A DNA stretch of 64,000 nt from Yoonia sp. (GCA_029252195.1 JAQXBV010000123.1:1-64000), one strand, 5' to 3'; counted from the stretch's first letter, positions 1 through 8,841 are shown. The notes: generated by a model from the sequence alone, not told the origin. Made by a program: numbers and translations.

Positions 1-105
1 GCATTCATGCGCGAAACCATCCCGCATGAATGGACGAAATTCCGCGAAAAGGTGTCAGACAACTTCCGCGTCATAACCCACGAGAACTTTCGGATTTTGG
101 AGTAG
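1..105 (+). CDS. C-terminal end of an unrecognised protein (partial)
   Basis: An open frame enters from the left edge and ends at a TAG stop at 103-105. About 34 residues are visible, ending in FRILE; they are polar and charged with several aromatic residues, and there is no membrane segment. I do not recognise the family from this tail. The next gene starts 57 bp downstream on the same strand and may be co-transcribed. The frame is inferred from its openness and from the sensible spacing to the following gene. Confidence 0.45.
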   Translation, partial: AFMRETIPHEWTKFREKVSDNFRVITHENFRILE

Positions 106-162
106 CAGCGGTATAAAAATGTATTTTGTTCCAAAGAGTTTTCGTAAAAAAAAGGGCCGAAA

Positions 163-1437
163 ATGGCAGATGATATCTTTATTGGTGGCGGTGGTGCGGA
201 TTATGGCGTGGCACAGGTGCTATTGTTGGACAAATCGAACCGTCACGGGCTTGTCGCTGGAGCCACGGGCACAGGTAAAACCGTCACTTTGCAGATCATG
301 GCCGAAGGCTTTTCTAACGCGGGTGTTCCGGTGTTTTTGTCCGACATCAAGGGTGATCTGTCAGGACTCGCAGTTGCGGGGTCAGAGACGTTCAAGCTGC
401 ACGACGCCTTTATGTCGCGGGCCGAAATCATCGGGCTCGATCTGCAATATGACAGCTTTCCTGTCACATTTTGGGATTTGTTTGGCCAGCAGGGGCATCC
501 GATCCGCGCGACAGTGGCTGAAATGGGGCCGCTTTTGCTGTCACGCCTCATGGAGCTTACCGATGTGCAAGAGGGCGTTCTAAACGTCGCGTTCCGCGTG
601 GCCGATGAAGAGGGGCTCCCGCTGCTCGATCTCAAAGACCTGCAAGCGCTGCTTGTTTGGGTTGGTCAAAATGCGGCCGACCTGTCGTTGCGCTATGGCA
701 ACGTTGCGGCCTCGTCAGTCGGCGCGATCCAGCGCCAGCTTTTGGTGTTGGAAAATCAAGGCGGTGCCGCGCTGTTTGGCGAACCTGCACTGGAGTTGGC
801 CGATTTGATGCGCGTGCGCCCCGATGGCAAAGGCGAGATCAACATTCTGGCCGCCGACCAATTGATGGGCAGCCCGCGGCTTTATGCGACCTTCCTGCTG
901 TGGCTTTTGTCGGAACTGTTCGAGGAACTGCCCGAAGTCGGCAACCCTGACAAACCCAAGCTGGTGTTCTTCTTTGACGAAGCGCACCTCTTGTTTGACG
1001 GCGCGCCCAAAGCCTTGGTTGATAAGGTCGAGCAAGTGGCCCGCTTGATCCGGTCCAAAGGGGTCGGCGTCTATTTTGTCACGCAAAACCCCGCCGATAT
1101 CCCAGATGATGTCTTGGGGCAGCTTGGCAACCGCGTGCAACACGCCCTGCGGGCTTTTACGGCCAAAGACCGCAAGGATTTGAAAACCGCTGCGGAAACC
1201 TATCGCGACAACCCCGCGTTTGATACTGCCGAAGCGATCCAGCAGGTTGGCACGGGCGAGGCTGTCACATCTTTCTTAGATAAGAAAGGCATTCCGCAAG
1301 TCGTTGAACGCACATTGATCCGGCCACCTGCCTCGCAGCTTGGGCCGATCGAGAAGATCACCCGTGACGCGATCATGGCGGGCTCTGATATGGCGGGTAA
1401 ATATGACGTCACTCTTGACCGCGAGAGTGCATCCTAG
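163..1437 (+). CDS. HerA-like helicase/ATPase (DUF853 family), ended early by an in-frame amber codon
   Basis: This 424-residue product is a FtsK/HerA-superfamily P-loop ATPase of the DUF853 type. Walker A is GATGTGKT at residues 33-40 and Walker B is LVFFFDEAH around 267-275. A later FVTQNP segment fits sensor I. The cellular role of DUF853 proteins is poorly defined; a DNA-translocase-like role is inferred from the family. The start ATG at 163 follows a GGGCCG purine-rich stretch. The oddity is the 3' end: a TAG at 1435-1437 is followed immediately by an ATG in the same frame, and the next 87 codons encode the alanine/arginine-rich tail that members of this family normally carry. The ATPase core is complete in the first part, so a truncated enzyme could still be made. 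Confidence 0.85.
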   Translation: MADDIFIGGGGADYGVAQVLLLDKSNRHGLVAGATGTGKTVTLQIMAEGFSNAGVPVFLSDIKGDLSGLAVAGSETFKLHDAFMSRAEIIGLDLQYDSFPVTFWDLFGQQGHPIRATVAEMGPLLLSRLMELTDVQEGVLNVAFRVADEEGLPLLDLKDLQALLVWVGQNAADLSLRYGNVAASSVGAIQRQLLVLENQGGAALFGEPALELADLMRVRPDGKGEINILAADQLMGSPRLYATFLLWLLSELFEELPEVGNPDKPKLVFFFDEAHLLFDGAPKALVDKVEQVARLIRSKGVGVYFVTQNPADIPDDVLGQLGNRVQHALRAFTAKDRKDLKTAAETYRDNPAFDTAEAIQQVGTGEAVTSFLDKKGIPQVVERTLIRPPASQLGPIEKITRDAIMAGSDMAGKYDVTLDRESAS

Positions 1438-1701
1438 ATGCTGGCAAAACGTGCCGAAATGGCCGCGAAAGAGGCCGAAGCGGCTCAATCCCGCGAGGAC
1501 GCATTGGACGCAGAAGAGCGCGAATTCCGCCAAGCGCGCCGCTATGATGGCGGTGCAAAACCCGGCAACCGCAGTCGTACCAAAGAAACCGATAAGGGCT
1601 TTGGCGGGGCCTTGGCCAATGTGGTGATCAAAAAGCTCAAACGCACCACCGGACGCCGCATCGTGCGCGGCATCTTGGGCGGGCATTTTAAGGGGCGTTA
1701 A
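1438..1701 (+). pseudogene. Detached C-terminal tail of the HerA-like ATPase (after the in-frame TAG)
   Basis: Eighty-seven codons continue in exactly the same frame as the upstream ATPase gene after its TAG stop. The product is rich in Ala, Glu and Arg, with a coiled-coil-like start and a basic end finishing in RGILGGHFKGR. As I remember the family, DUF853 proteins end in a similar low-complexity helix plus an RLVRGILGGLFK-like motif, so this is most simply the missing tail of one 512-codon gene. Because the stop and the ATG abut (TAGATG), termination-reinitiation giving two polypeptides is conceivable; GAGAG at 1424-1428 could act as a weak ribosome site. Confidence 0.7.
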
Positions 1702-1702
1702 A

Positions 1703-3004
1703 TCAGAGAGGGTGGATTTTTAGAGAGGCGATGCGATTTTCATCCTTCTCGACCACCTCAAAACGGAACCCGTGGAAGCTAAAGACCTGACCTTCCACGG
1801 GGATCATCTGCGCCTCGTGGATCACCAGACCCGCGATGGTGTTGGCCTCGTCATCAGGCAAGTTCCAGTCATGCGCGCGGTTCAAGTCGCGGATCGTCAT
1901 GCCACCTTCAACAAGAAACGCACCGTCGGAGGTTTCTTCAAATTGCGCGGTTTCGTCGAGGTCAAACTCATCGGCAATTTCGCCGACGATTTCCTCAAGA
2001 ATATCCTCAAGCGTGATCAGCCCTTCCAGACTGCCGTATTCATCCACAACGAGTGCAAAATGCGTCTTACGGTGCAAAAACTCGCGCATCTGGTCGCCCA
2101 AAGTGGTTGTTTCGGGAATGAAGTAGGGCTGCATCGCAACCGTCAGAATATCGAAATCTGCGTATGATTTCGGATCAATGGTCCCGTGGTCCATCAATTT
2201 ATGCAAAGCCCGCAGCAAGTCTTTGGCATGCACAACGCCGACAATGTTCTCGGGGTCATCGCGGTAAAGCGGCAGGCGGGTAAAGTTGCTTTGGAGGCAT
2301 TGTGCAAGAATGTCTTGAATGGGCTGATTGATGTCGATGACCTCAATGCTGGAACGGTGAAGCATGATTTCCTCAACCATACGCTCGTTCAGATCAAGCG
2401 CGCCCAAAATCCGGTCTCGGTCCTCTTTTTCAACAATGCCTTCGGAGTGTCCAAGGTGTAAGGCGCCTGCGATTTCTTCATGAACGGCCAGGATCTGGCT
2501 GTCGGGATCGGTGCGCACGCCGAACAGGAACAAAACACCGCGCACCAAGACCCGCACGGCCCCCACTATGGGCGAAAAGACGAGCACGATCATCGCGATG
2601 GGGCTTGCGACGCTCGAGGCCACTTTTTCAGGGTTGGTGATCGCATAAGTCTTTGGCAAGACCTCTGCAAAGATCAGCACAAGCAAGGTCATGATCAGGG
2701 TTGCAAAGGCGACGCCGTTTTGCCCGAATAGCTTGGTCAAAAGTGCGGTCGCAAGCGAAGTCGCAAGAATATTGACGACGTTATTGCCCAATAAAACAGA
2801 GCCGATCAGACGCTCGTTATCCTCGGTGATGCGCAGCGCTTTTTCGGCACCACGATTGCCCTTATCAGCCGCCGTGCGCAGTTTTCCGCGCGATGCCGCT
2901 GTGAGGGCGGTTTCCGAGCCTGAGAAAAATGCAGAGAGCACCAGTAGCACCATAATAGCGCCAGCCGTCATCCAGAATGCTCCGTCGAAGAGAGACGTTT
3001 CCAT
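1703..3004 (-). CDS. HlyC/CorC (CNNM) family membrane protein with CBS domains
   Basis: The 433-residue protein has the CNNM/CorC layout. A DUF21 membrane domain of about four helices spans residues 10-190, with the FFSGSETALTAASR motif near residue 26. A CBS-domain pair spans roughly 205-335, including the conserved DEYGSLEGLITLEDILEEI stretch. A C-terminal CorC_HlyC domain spans about 345-430. These proteins sit in the inner membrane and are linked to magnesium/cobalt efflux or ion homeostasis; the exact ion here is not shown by the sequence. The gene lies 69 bp downstream of xerD on the same strand, and its 3' end meets the HerA-like gene with one base between the two stops. Confidence 0.9.
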   Translation of the reverse strand: METSLFDGAFWMTAGAIMVLLVLSAFFSGSETALTAASRGKLRTAADKGNRGAEKALRITEDNERLIGSVLLGNNVVNILATSLATALLTKLFGQNGVAFATLIMTLLVLIFAEVLPKTYAITNPEKVASSVASPIAMIVLVFSPIVGAVRVLVRGVLFLFGVRTDPDSQILAVHEEIAGALHLGHSEGIVEKEDRDRILGALDLNERMVEEIMLHRSSIEVIDINQPIQDILAQCLQSNFTRLPLYRDDPENIVGVVHAKDLLRALHKLMDHGTIDPKSYADFDILTVAMQPYFIPETTTLGDQMREFLHRKTHFALVVDEYGSLEGLITLEDILEEIVGEIADEFDLDETAQFEETSDGAFLVEGGMTIRDLNRAHDWNLPDDEANTIAGLVIHEAQMIPVEGQVFSFHGFRFEVVEKDENRIASLKIHPL

Positions 3005-3073
3005 CGTTCACTTTCATGTTGTGTAAGTGTGTTATGGGGGTTTGCTGCCCTGCGTTCAAGTCGTCGACAGCGC

Positions 3074-4021
3074 TTAAGAGGTCGAGCCTGTTGATTTGTG
3101 CGACAGCGGGTGGTGATCCATGACCAGCACGGTCAGCCGCTCATCAAGCACATGGGTGTAAATCTCGGTCGTTGCGACATCGGCGTGGCCCAACATTGTC
3201 TGAATGGCGCGCAAATCAGCGCCGCCCGCAAGCAGATGCGTGGCGAAAGCGTGCCGGATCGTATGCGGGGTCACTTTGGCAGGAGATACGCCGCCCGCCA
3301 CGGCAAATTCCTTGATCAGTCCAAAGAAGCGGTGGCGGGTCAAATGCCCTGCCTTGCCGCGCGAGGGAAACAGGAATTTGGATGGCGCGGCTCCGGTCTT
3401 TAGGGCTGCTTCTTGGGCAGTTTCGCGTAGTTTCAACCAAGCGGCCATCGCGTCGCGGGCAGGCCGCGACAGCGGCACCATCCGTTCCTTGCCGCCCTTG
3501 CCCTGCACCAGAAGCATTGCCGGATGACCCCGCGCGGCGCTCACAGGCAGGCTAACCAATTCCGTGACGCGCATACCTGTGGCATAAAGCAATTCCATCA
3601 AGCAGCCATTGCGCAGACCGTCTTTGCTGCTGTGGGCGGCGGCCAAAAGCTGTTCAATTTCGACGACTGTCAGGGTCTTGGGCAAGGCCTTGGATTTGCC
3701 GGGCCCTTTGATGCGGATTGCAGGGTTGTCATTGCGCCAGCCTTCTTCAAAAGCAAAGCGATACAGTTGCTTGATAGCCGAAAGCCTGCGCGCGCGGGTT
3801 GATTTCGCCAGCCCTTGCGCCTCGCATTCGACCAAATACCCCTCGACCTCGTCTTGTGTCGCGGTGATAAAATGGCCTGATTTGGGTGCAAGCCAATCGG
3901 CAAAGTCGGTCAAGTCGCGCGCATATGCCAACTGGGTATTTGTGGCCGCGTCCAATTCGGCAGCCTGCGCCTCGATAAAGGCAGAAACCCAATGGGCCAT
4001 GGGCTGTTTGGCCGATGTCAT
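3074..4021 (-). CDS. xerD: Site-specific tyrosine recombinase XerD
   Basis: This 315-residue tyrosine recombinase resolves chromosome dimers at dif together with XerC and FtsK. The N-terminal SAM-like DNA-binding domain spans about residues 8-95. The catalytic domain shows all expected residues: Arg151 (ATGMRVTEL), Lys175 (GKGGKER), His253 and Arg256 (HTIRHAFATH), His279 (LGH) and nucleophile Tyr288 (EIYTHV). There is no sign that it belongs to a mobile element: no att repeats or cargo are seen, and it sits among housekeeping genes. Its ATG overlaps the stop of the upstream exported-protein gene as ATGA, so the two are translationally coupled. XerD rather than XerC is inferred from similarity and length. 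Confidence 0.9.
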   Translation of the reverse strand: MTSAKQPMAHWVSAFIEAQAAELDAATNTQLAYARDLTDFADWLAPKSGHFITATQDEVEGYLVECEAQGLAKSTRARRLSAIKQLYRFAFEEGWRNDNPAIRIKGPGKSKALPKTLTVVEIEQLLAAAHSSKDGLRNGCLMELLYATGMRVTELVSLPVSAARGHPAMLLVQGKGGKERMVPLSRPARDAMAAWLKLRETAQEAALKTGAAPSKFLFPSRGKAGHLTRHRFFGLIKEFAVAGGVSPAKVTPHTIRHAFATHLLAGGADLRAIQTMLGHADVATTEIYTHVLDERLTVLVMDHHPLSHKSTGSTS

Positions 4022-5544
4022 GTCTCGCGGTCCAAGATCAGCAACTGGAGTGATGCGCGGCGTGCGATATCTTCCAGCCCGACAAATCGCCAGAAGGCGA
4101 TAACTTCTGTCAGCGCCATCATGTCGCCCGCAAAACCCTCGTTGAAGGCCGCTATACTCGCCAAAAGCGCTTCGCCAAGTTTGCCGTTGCGGGCCATCGC
4201 CTCCAGCTCGGCGGATGGTTCTGCGCCATCAAATGCGGCCTGGATGGCTTGCGACTTTGGATCATCTGCGCCCGCAGGCACGCCTTGGGCCAAGAGGGTC
4301 AGGAAGTCTTGGGTGTCGTGAGTTTGGGCGACCGCTTCATAATCGGGGGACAACAACACAACGCGGTAAGCAATGTCAGCGGCCTCGCCTCGGAGCGGTT
4401 GCATGGAAAGGGCAGGGCCATAAAGGCGCGCAAATGGCACCTCCAGTTTTGCAGCCTTCATAGCGTCCCACGTCGCGGGCAGCAGGCGTTCGACGGCTTC
4501 AGAGTCGCGTGATACGAGTGCCGCATCGAGCTTTTGCACGGCGCTGGCCCGATCCCACACGCCGCCAGAGGCCGCAGGTGCGCGCGCAAGATACTGGCCT
4601 TGCAGTATATTTTCAGAAACCGCACCACTGCGCGCCAGACGCTCAGCCGCCTCAAGCTGGCCTTTCCATCCGGTTGTATTGCGCAAATCGGAATGGGCAA
4701 AGGCATTGGGCAACCGCGCCGTGGGCAGGCCTTGGCCGATGGCCTCGCGCATACGGAAGACAAGTGGGCTTAAGCGTGTCGGTGGTGCCAGATCAGGCTC
4801 GTTCTCATAGAGTTCGGGATCAAGGAAGCGGGACAAGAGCGCTTCTTCTTCTTGGGTGATATCTCCCAGCACGCGGTGTGTGTTGAGCGTCAGTGCGGCA
4901 GCAGACCAATCCCCGCTGCGCGCTGTGCAGAAAATACGCGCCGCATAGGTAGGCGCGACGCTGGGGGTGTTTTTCATAGCGTCACAGGCGGCATTCTCTT
5001 GCCCCGTCAGCAACGACACATCAAACCAGCGGCGAAAGATGTCGGGCGATTGTGTATTGGCCTGCGCGAGCAGTTCGAGCGCGGGATCAAGCGCGCCTAT
5101 GTCGAGCAACTTATCAACGCGCGCCAAAAACAAGGCCCCGTCAGAGCCTGCGCCGGCGGGTGGGGCGGCTTCTGCCAGTAGCAGGATCATCATCAGATCG
5201 TGCACGGCAGGCAGCGAATCGATGCGCTCCTTTTGCATCAAATCCACAAGCCGGGCGGTCTCGCTTTTGGCCCAAAGGTCGCGGGGCAAGCCCGTGACAT
5301 CGCTGGACAAAAGACCGACGGGGTCGGGCGACTGCCCATCGAGCGACATGACGCTGATTTGCGGGACGTCTGCGGTGGTCGAGGCGGGCGGTTCGTTGAT
5401 TGCATTGGGCCGCGCGTCGGGTTGCGCGATGGGGGTCTCGACACTTTTTGACAGCCAATCAATCGCCGACATCGGGCTTAGATCCTGAGCCATGAGCGGC
5501 ATCGCGAATACACAGGCCAAAAAGGACGCACCCAATCGCTGCAT
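4018..5544 (-). CDS. Large exported protein of unknown function
   Basis: The 508-residue product starts with a clear Sec signal peptide (MQRLGASFLACVFAMPLMAQ, cleavage expected near residue 20). The rest is mostly alpha-helical, rich in Ala and Leu, with few cysteines and no membrane anchor, so a periplasmic location is expected. I recognise no catalytic motif; the helical alternation in the middle could be a degenerate TPR-like solenoid, but I cannot support that firmly. It is tightly packed between a 51-residue membrane protein (its ATG follows that gene's TAA directly) and xerD (ATGA overlap), suggesting a three-gene transcript. I believe the arrangement recurs in related roseobacters, but this needs a database check. 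Confidence 0.8.
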   Translation of the reverse strand: MQRLGASFLACVFAMPLMAQDLSPMSAIDWLSKSVETPIAQPDARPNAINEPPASTTADVPQISVMSLDGQSPDPVGLLSSDVTGLPRDLWAKSETARLVDLMQKERIDSLPAVHDLMMILLLAEAAPPAGAGSDGALFLARVDKLLDIGALDPALELLAQANTQSPDIFRRWFDVSLLTGQENAACDAMKNTPSVAPTYAARIFCTARSGDWSAAALTLNTHRVLGDITQEEEALLSRFLDPELYENEPDLAPPTRLSPLVFRMREAIGQGLPTARLPNAFAHSDLRNTTGWKGQLEAAERLARSGAVSENILQGQYLARAPAASGGVWDRASAVQKLDAALVSRDSEAVERLLPATWDAMKAAKLEVPFARLYGPALSMQPLRGEAADIAYRVVLLSPDYEAVAQTHDTQDFLTLLAQGVPAGADDPKSQAIQAAFDGAEPSAELEAMARNGKLGEALLASIAAFNEGFAGDMMALTEVIAFWRFVGLEDIARRASLQLLILDRET

Positions 5545-5700
5545 TTAGTTGGTGTCCAAGGTGATCGGCGCGGTCACAGGCGCGCTTGGCGCCGCAAAAT
5601 CGGCAGGGAAAAACAGCGGCCCCACATAGGCATAAGCCACAAGTGTGATGCCCGCTAAGATAATGAGGACAAGAAGAAATTTGATAAGTCGCCATAACAT
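5545..5700 (-). CDS. Small single-pass membrane protein, 51 residues
   Basis: A 51-codon frame starts at ATG 5700-5698 and ends at TAA 5547-5545, immediately followed by the ATG of the exported-protein gene (TAAATG). The product begins MLWRLIKFLLVLIILAGIT, a positively charged start then one strong transmembrane helix, and ends in a short Pro/Ala-rich tail (APSAPVTAPITLDTN). It is divergent from aroK across a 155-bp gap that should hold both promoters. Charge placement, tight coupling to the next gene and coding-like composition support it as real. No function can be assigned. Confidence 0.7.
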   Translation of the reverse strand: MLWRLIKFLLVLIILAGITLVAYAYVGPLFFPADFAAPSAPVTAPITLDTN

Positions 5701-5855
5701 GATGGTATTGCCCCAGTTTTTGCCTGTTGCACGGTCTGAACGCCGTGACTTGCATTGTTTATATATGGCCTTTTGTGCAATATCACGCCATTCAGTTGAA
5801 CAATTTTCAATTAAGCGGCAGAGAGCCGATTAACCGACTGTACGCTAAGGGCCAA

Positions 5856-6425
5856 ATGCACATGTTGACCGCCGATCCGAAGCTGAAATTGCATCGCACC
5901 GTGGTTTTGGTGGGAATGATGGGCTCTGGGAAGACGGCCATCGGACGCGCACTTGCGGCGGCTTGTGGTGTGCCGTTTCTGGACAGTGACGCGGCGATTG
6001 AAGAGGCCGCAGCCTTGTCGATCGCGGAGATTTTCGAGCGTGACGGCGAGCCGTTCTTTCGGGATCGCGAGGCCGAAGTGATTGACCGGTTGCTGTCTGG
6101 ACCGCCTGCGATCCTCTCGACGGGGGGCGGCGCCTTTCTGGCAGAGCGCAATCGGGACGCTATCGCTAAAAAGGGCGTGGCGGTCTGGCTGAATGCCGAT
6201 CTGGGCACTTTGTGGGAGCGCGTGCGCCATAAGAACACGCGGCCCTTGTTGCGCACGGCTGACCCGCTGCAAACTCTCACCGATTTAATGCATGTCCGCA
6301 CACCGATTTACCAGCTTGCAGGGATTCATATCCCGATATTGCCGACAGCCAGCATCGACGAAACAACCGCCAGCGTGATCGAAATCCTCGCGCAGAACCC
6401 TGATATTTTGGAGATCGCGCCATGA
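5856..6425 (+). CDS. aroK: Shikimate kinase
   Basis: AroK phosphorylates shikimate with ATP in the cytoplasmic route to chorismate. Walker A is GMMGSGKT at residues 20-27. The substrate-binding FLDSD segment, the FFRDRE arginine and the STGGGAF glycine triplet all follow in order. The open frame extends back to 5727, but the upstream codons are not family-like. The ATG at 5856 lies five bases after AAGG (5847-5850) and gives a normal 189-residue enzyme. The stop overlaps the start of aroB as ATGA, so the two are translated as a coupled pair. Confidence 0.94.
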   Translation: MHMLTADPKLKLHRTVVLVGMMGSGKTAIGRALAAACGVPFLDSDAAIEEAAALSIAEIFERDGEPFFRDREAEVIDRLLSGPPAILSTGGGAFLAERNRDAIAKKGVAVWLNADLGTLWERVRHKNTRPLLRTADPLQTLTDLMHVRTPIYQLAGIHIPILPTASIDETTASVIEILAQNPDILEIAP

Positions 6426-7543
6426 CATCCCCCGCTTCAACCGTGCATGTGAACCTGCCGGGTCGTGAATACGACATTCACATCGGACCTGATCTGTTGG
6501 GGGATTCAGGGGCGTATATCGCGCCTTTGGGGGGGCGCAAACATGTGGCGATTGTGACCGATGAGACGGTTGCGGGGTTGCATTTGAAGGCCTTGCAGGA
6601 CGGGTTGACCGCCGCTGGGCTGACGTCGGACGCGCTGGCATTGCCTGCTGGCGAAAGCACCAAAAGCTGGCCGCAATTGCAGCGCACCTGCGAATGGTTG
6701 CTCGATCAAAAGGTAGAGCGCGGCGATGTTGTCATCGCCTTTGGCGGCGGTGTGATTGGCGACTTGGTCGGGTTTGCTGCAGCCATTCTGCGCCGCGGAG
6801 TCCGCTTCGTGCAAATTCCCACAACCCTTTTGGCCCAAGTTGACAGCTCTGTCGGCGGCAAAACAGGGATCAACGCCCCCCACGGCAAAAACCTGATCGG
6901 AGCGTTTCACCAGCCGTCTTTGGTGTTGGCCGATACGGCCTTGCTGGGCACCTTGGCGCCGCGCGATTTTTTGGCGGGCTACGGCGAGGTCTTGAAATAC
7001 GGGCTTTTGGGTGATTCTGATTATTTCGCATGGCTTGAGACAATGGGGCCCGCGCTGGCGGCGGGCGATATGGCGGCCCGTGTGCAGGCGGTGACGCGTG
7101 CCGTGCAGATGAAGGCCGAGATCGTCCAGCGCGATGAAACCGAACAGGGTGACCGCGCTTTGCTCAATTTGGGCCATACATTTTGTCATGCACTTGAGGC
7201 GGCGACAGGGTATTCGGACCGCTTGCTTCACGGCGAAGGCGTGGCGATCGGCTGTGTGATGGCGTTTGAACTTTCCGCGCGGCTTGGGCTTTGCAGTCAG
7301 GAAAGCCCAAGCCGCGTGCGCGCGCATATTCGTAATATGGGGATGAAAACCGATTTGCGCGATATCGAGGGTGATCTGCCAGATGCCGAAACGCTCTTGG
7401 GATTGATGGGCCAAGATAAGAAAGTCGTTGCAGGCAAGCTGCGGTTTATTCTGGCGCGTGAAATCGGCGATGCGTTTATCACGTCAGATGTGCCGCGAGA
7501 CAAGGTGCTTGGCGTCCTCAAGGACGCGCTCGCGGAAAGGTAG
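6422..7543 (+). CDS. aroB: 3-Dehydroquinate synthase
   Basis: AroB makes 3-dehydroquinate from DAHP using NAD and a divalent metal, the second step of the shikimate pathway. The 373-residue length is normal. NAD-binding FGGGVIGDLVGFAA, the PTTLLAQVDSSVGGKTGIN core, and the metal-ligand regions around NLGHTFCHALEA and HGEGVAIG are all intact. Its ATG overlaps the aroK stop by four bases. The TAG stop forms part of a ten-base-pair hairpin that probably ends the aroKB transcript. Confidence 0.95.
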   Translation: MTSPASTVHVNLPGREYDIHIGPDLLGDSGAYIAPLGGRKHVAIVTDETVAGLHLKALQDGLTAAGLTSDALALPAGESTKSWPQLQRTCEWLLDQKVERGDVVIAFGGGVIGDLVGFAAAILRRGVRFVQIPTTLLAQVDSSVGGKTGINAPHGKNLIGAFHQPSLVLADTALLGTLAPRDFLAGYGEVLKYGLLGDSDYFAWLETMGPALAAGDMAARVQAVTRAVQMKAEIVQRDETEQGDRALLNLGHTFCHALEAATGYSDRLLHGEGVAIGCVMAFELSARLGLCSQESPSRVRAHIRNMGMKTDLRDIEGDLPDAETLLGLMGQDKKVVAGKLRFILAREIGDAFITSDVPRDKVLGVLKDALAER

Positions 7544-7564
7544 GATGGGTTAAAACCCATCCTA
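7541..7564. terminator. Perfect 10-bp inverted repeat between aroB and ssb
   Basis: TAGGATGGGT (7541-7550) and ACCCATCCTA (7555-7564) pair perfectly around a TAAA loop. It sits between the convergent ends of aroB and ssb and includes the aroB stop codon. A TTTT run at 7571-7574 follows seven bases later on the plus strand, so termination is plausible though not of the strongest type. The same GTAGGATGGG...CCCATCCTAC form is, from memory, a recurrent intergenic palindrome in Rhodobacteraceae genomes. Confidence 0.6.
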
Positions 7565-7574
7565 CGCAGGTGTT

Positions 7575-8105
7575 TTAGAACGGAATTTCGTCGTCCATAT
7601 CGGAGCGGCCGCCACCGGCAGAGCCACCAGAATTGCCGCCGCCGTAACCGCCATCTTGGTTGCCGCCACCGTAGCCACCCTGATCGCCGCCGCCGTAGCT
7701 GCCGCCACCGCCTTGACCACCGTCATAGCCGCCACCTTGACTGCCGCCTTCACCACGACCGTCGAGCATGGTGAGTGTGCCGCCAAAGCCTTGCAAGACA
7801 ACTTCCGTGCTGTAGCGGTCGGTCCCGTCTGGCGCCTGGTATTTGCGTGTTTGCAGCGCGCCCTCGATATAGACTTTGGAGCCTTTGCGCAGGTATTGCT
7901 CGGCGATCCGTACAAGCCCGTCGTTGAAAATGGCAACCGAGTGCCATTCGGTTTTTTCGCGGCGCTCGCCTGTATTTTTGTCTTTCCATGTCTCGGAGGT
8001 CGCGATGCGCAAGTTGCACACCTTGCCGCCGTTTCCGAATGTCCGCACTTCTGGGTCGCGTCCCAGATTGCCGATCAAGATGACTTTGTTGACACTTCCG
8101 GCCAT
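7575..8105 (-). CDS. ssb: Single-stranded DNA-binding protein
   Basis: SSB coats single-stranded DNA in replication, repair and recombination. The OB-fold spans roughly residues 1-110 (start [15 protein letters not shown]). A glycine-rich linker of about 55 residues with repeated GGYGGG units follows, and the acidic tip MDDEIPF recruits partner proteins. A longer frame begins at 8120, but its first codons include the AAGGGAA ribosome site that serves the ATG at 8105, so 176 residues is preferred. The gene is divergent from the lytic transglycosylase gene. Confidence 0.95.
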   Translation of the reverse strand: MAGSVNKVILIGNLGRDPEVRTFGNGGKVCNLRIATSETWKDKNTGERREKTEWHSVAIFNDGLVRIAEQYLRKGSKVYIEGALQTRKYQAPDGTDRYSTEVVLQGFGGTLTMLDGRGEGGSQGGGYDGGQGGGGSYGGGDQGGYGGGNQDGGYGGGNSGGSAGGGRSDMDDEIPF

Positions 8106-8253
8106 GGTAATTCCCTTCACGATTCTGTTCTTTGGATCGTTGTGACAGATTGCGACGACAAGGTTAACAGTTCTTTGACTTGCGCCAAGGGCTAGCAGTT
8201 TTTGTTCAATAGGCTATTGTGCCGTGAAGATTGTCATCTGGGATCCTGAGCAT

Positions 8254-8841
8254 ATGAGACGTGTTGTTATTCTCGCAAGTGTTGTTGCCTCTATGATTCC
8301 TGTTCACGTCATGGCTGATAACGTGTCGACGCGCTCGCGCACGGCCTTGTTTCAAAACCAGCTGAGCGTTCTGGATAGTCGCTCTGCCACCCAATATAGC
8401 AACTCTGTCCGCCTGCAGCCGCCGCGTGTTGTCGTGCCAAGCACGGAGGGGACTGCGCCTACTTATGGTGGCCGCTATACGGGGCCGCTTTTGGATGTGG
8501 CCCGCGCCGCTGCGCGCAAGCACAATGTGCCAGAGGATCTTTTCCTGCGTCTGGTCCAGCAAGAAAGCGGCTGGAACCCGAACGCGCAGTCACACAAGGG
8601 GGCGATGGGGCTTGCACAGTTGTTGCCGCAGACAGCCCATGCTTTGGGTGTCAATCCGCGCGACCCGCGTCAGAACCTTGAAGGTGGGGCCCTCTATTTG
8701 CGCCGTCAGTATGAGACTTTTGGCAATTGGCGCCTTGCGCTTGCGGCCTATAATGCCGGTCCGGGTGCGGTTGAGAAGTATAACGGTATCCCGCCTTACC
8801 AGGAAACACGCAATTATGTGCGGGTGATCTGGGGCAGTTAG
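8254..8841 (+). CDS. Lytic transglycosylase (SLT domain)
   Basis: This secreted or periplasmic enzyme cleaves peptidoglycan glycan strands by the lytic transglycosylase route. The SLT domain covers about residues 75-190. It carries the catalytic glutamate in QQESGW, then [20 protein letters not shown] and the ETRNYV tail motif. A GTG start at 8224 is possible, but the ATG at 8254 gives a normal signal peptide ([14 protein letters not shown]). At 195 residues it is a compact, domain-only type. Its upstream region contains a near-consensus CtrA site (8164-8178). A hairpin follows directly after the stop. Confidence 0.88.
   Translation: MRRVVILASVVASMIPVHVMADNVSTRSRTALFQNQLSVLDSRSATQYSNSVRLQPPRVVVPSTEGTAPTYGGRYTGPLLDVARAAARKHNVPEDLFLRLVQQESGWNPNAQSHKGAMGLAQLLPQTAHALGVNPRDPRQNLEGGALYLRRQYETFGNWRLALAAYNAGPGAVEKYNGIPPYQETRNYVRVIWGS

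Noticed and set aside
1435-1437. Pyrrolysine or selenocysteine reading of the amber codon
   Set aside because: No reason exists for such a residue in a DUF853 tail, the MttB-family protein in the window is of the non-pyrrolysine type, and the other broken gene uses TAA, which argues for simple lesions.
3074-4021. Tyrosine recombinase as the integrase of an integrated element
   Set aside because: It is XerD-like in length and motifs, sits among housekeeping genes, and shows no flanking tRNA, direct repeats or cargo genes.
7590-7750. Short tandem repeats resembling a CRISPR-like or minisatellite array
   Set aside because: They encode the glycine-rich linker of SSB (repeated GGYGGG); spacing is codon-driven and there are no spacers.
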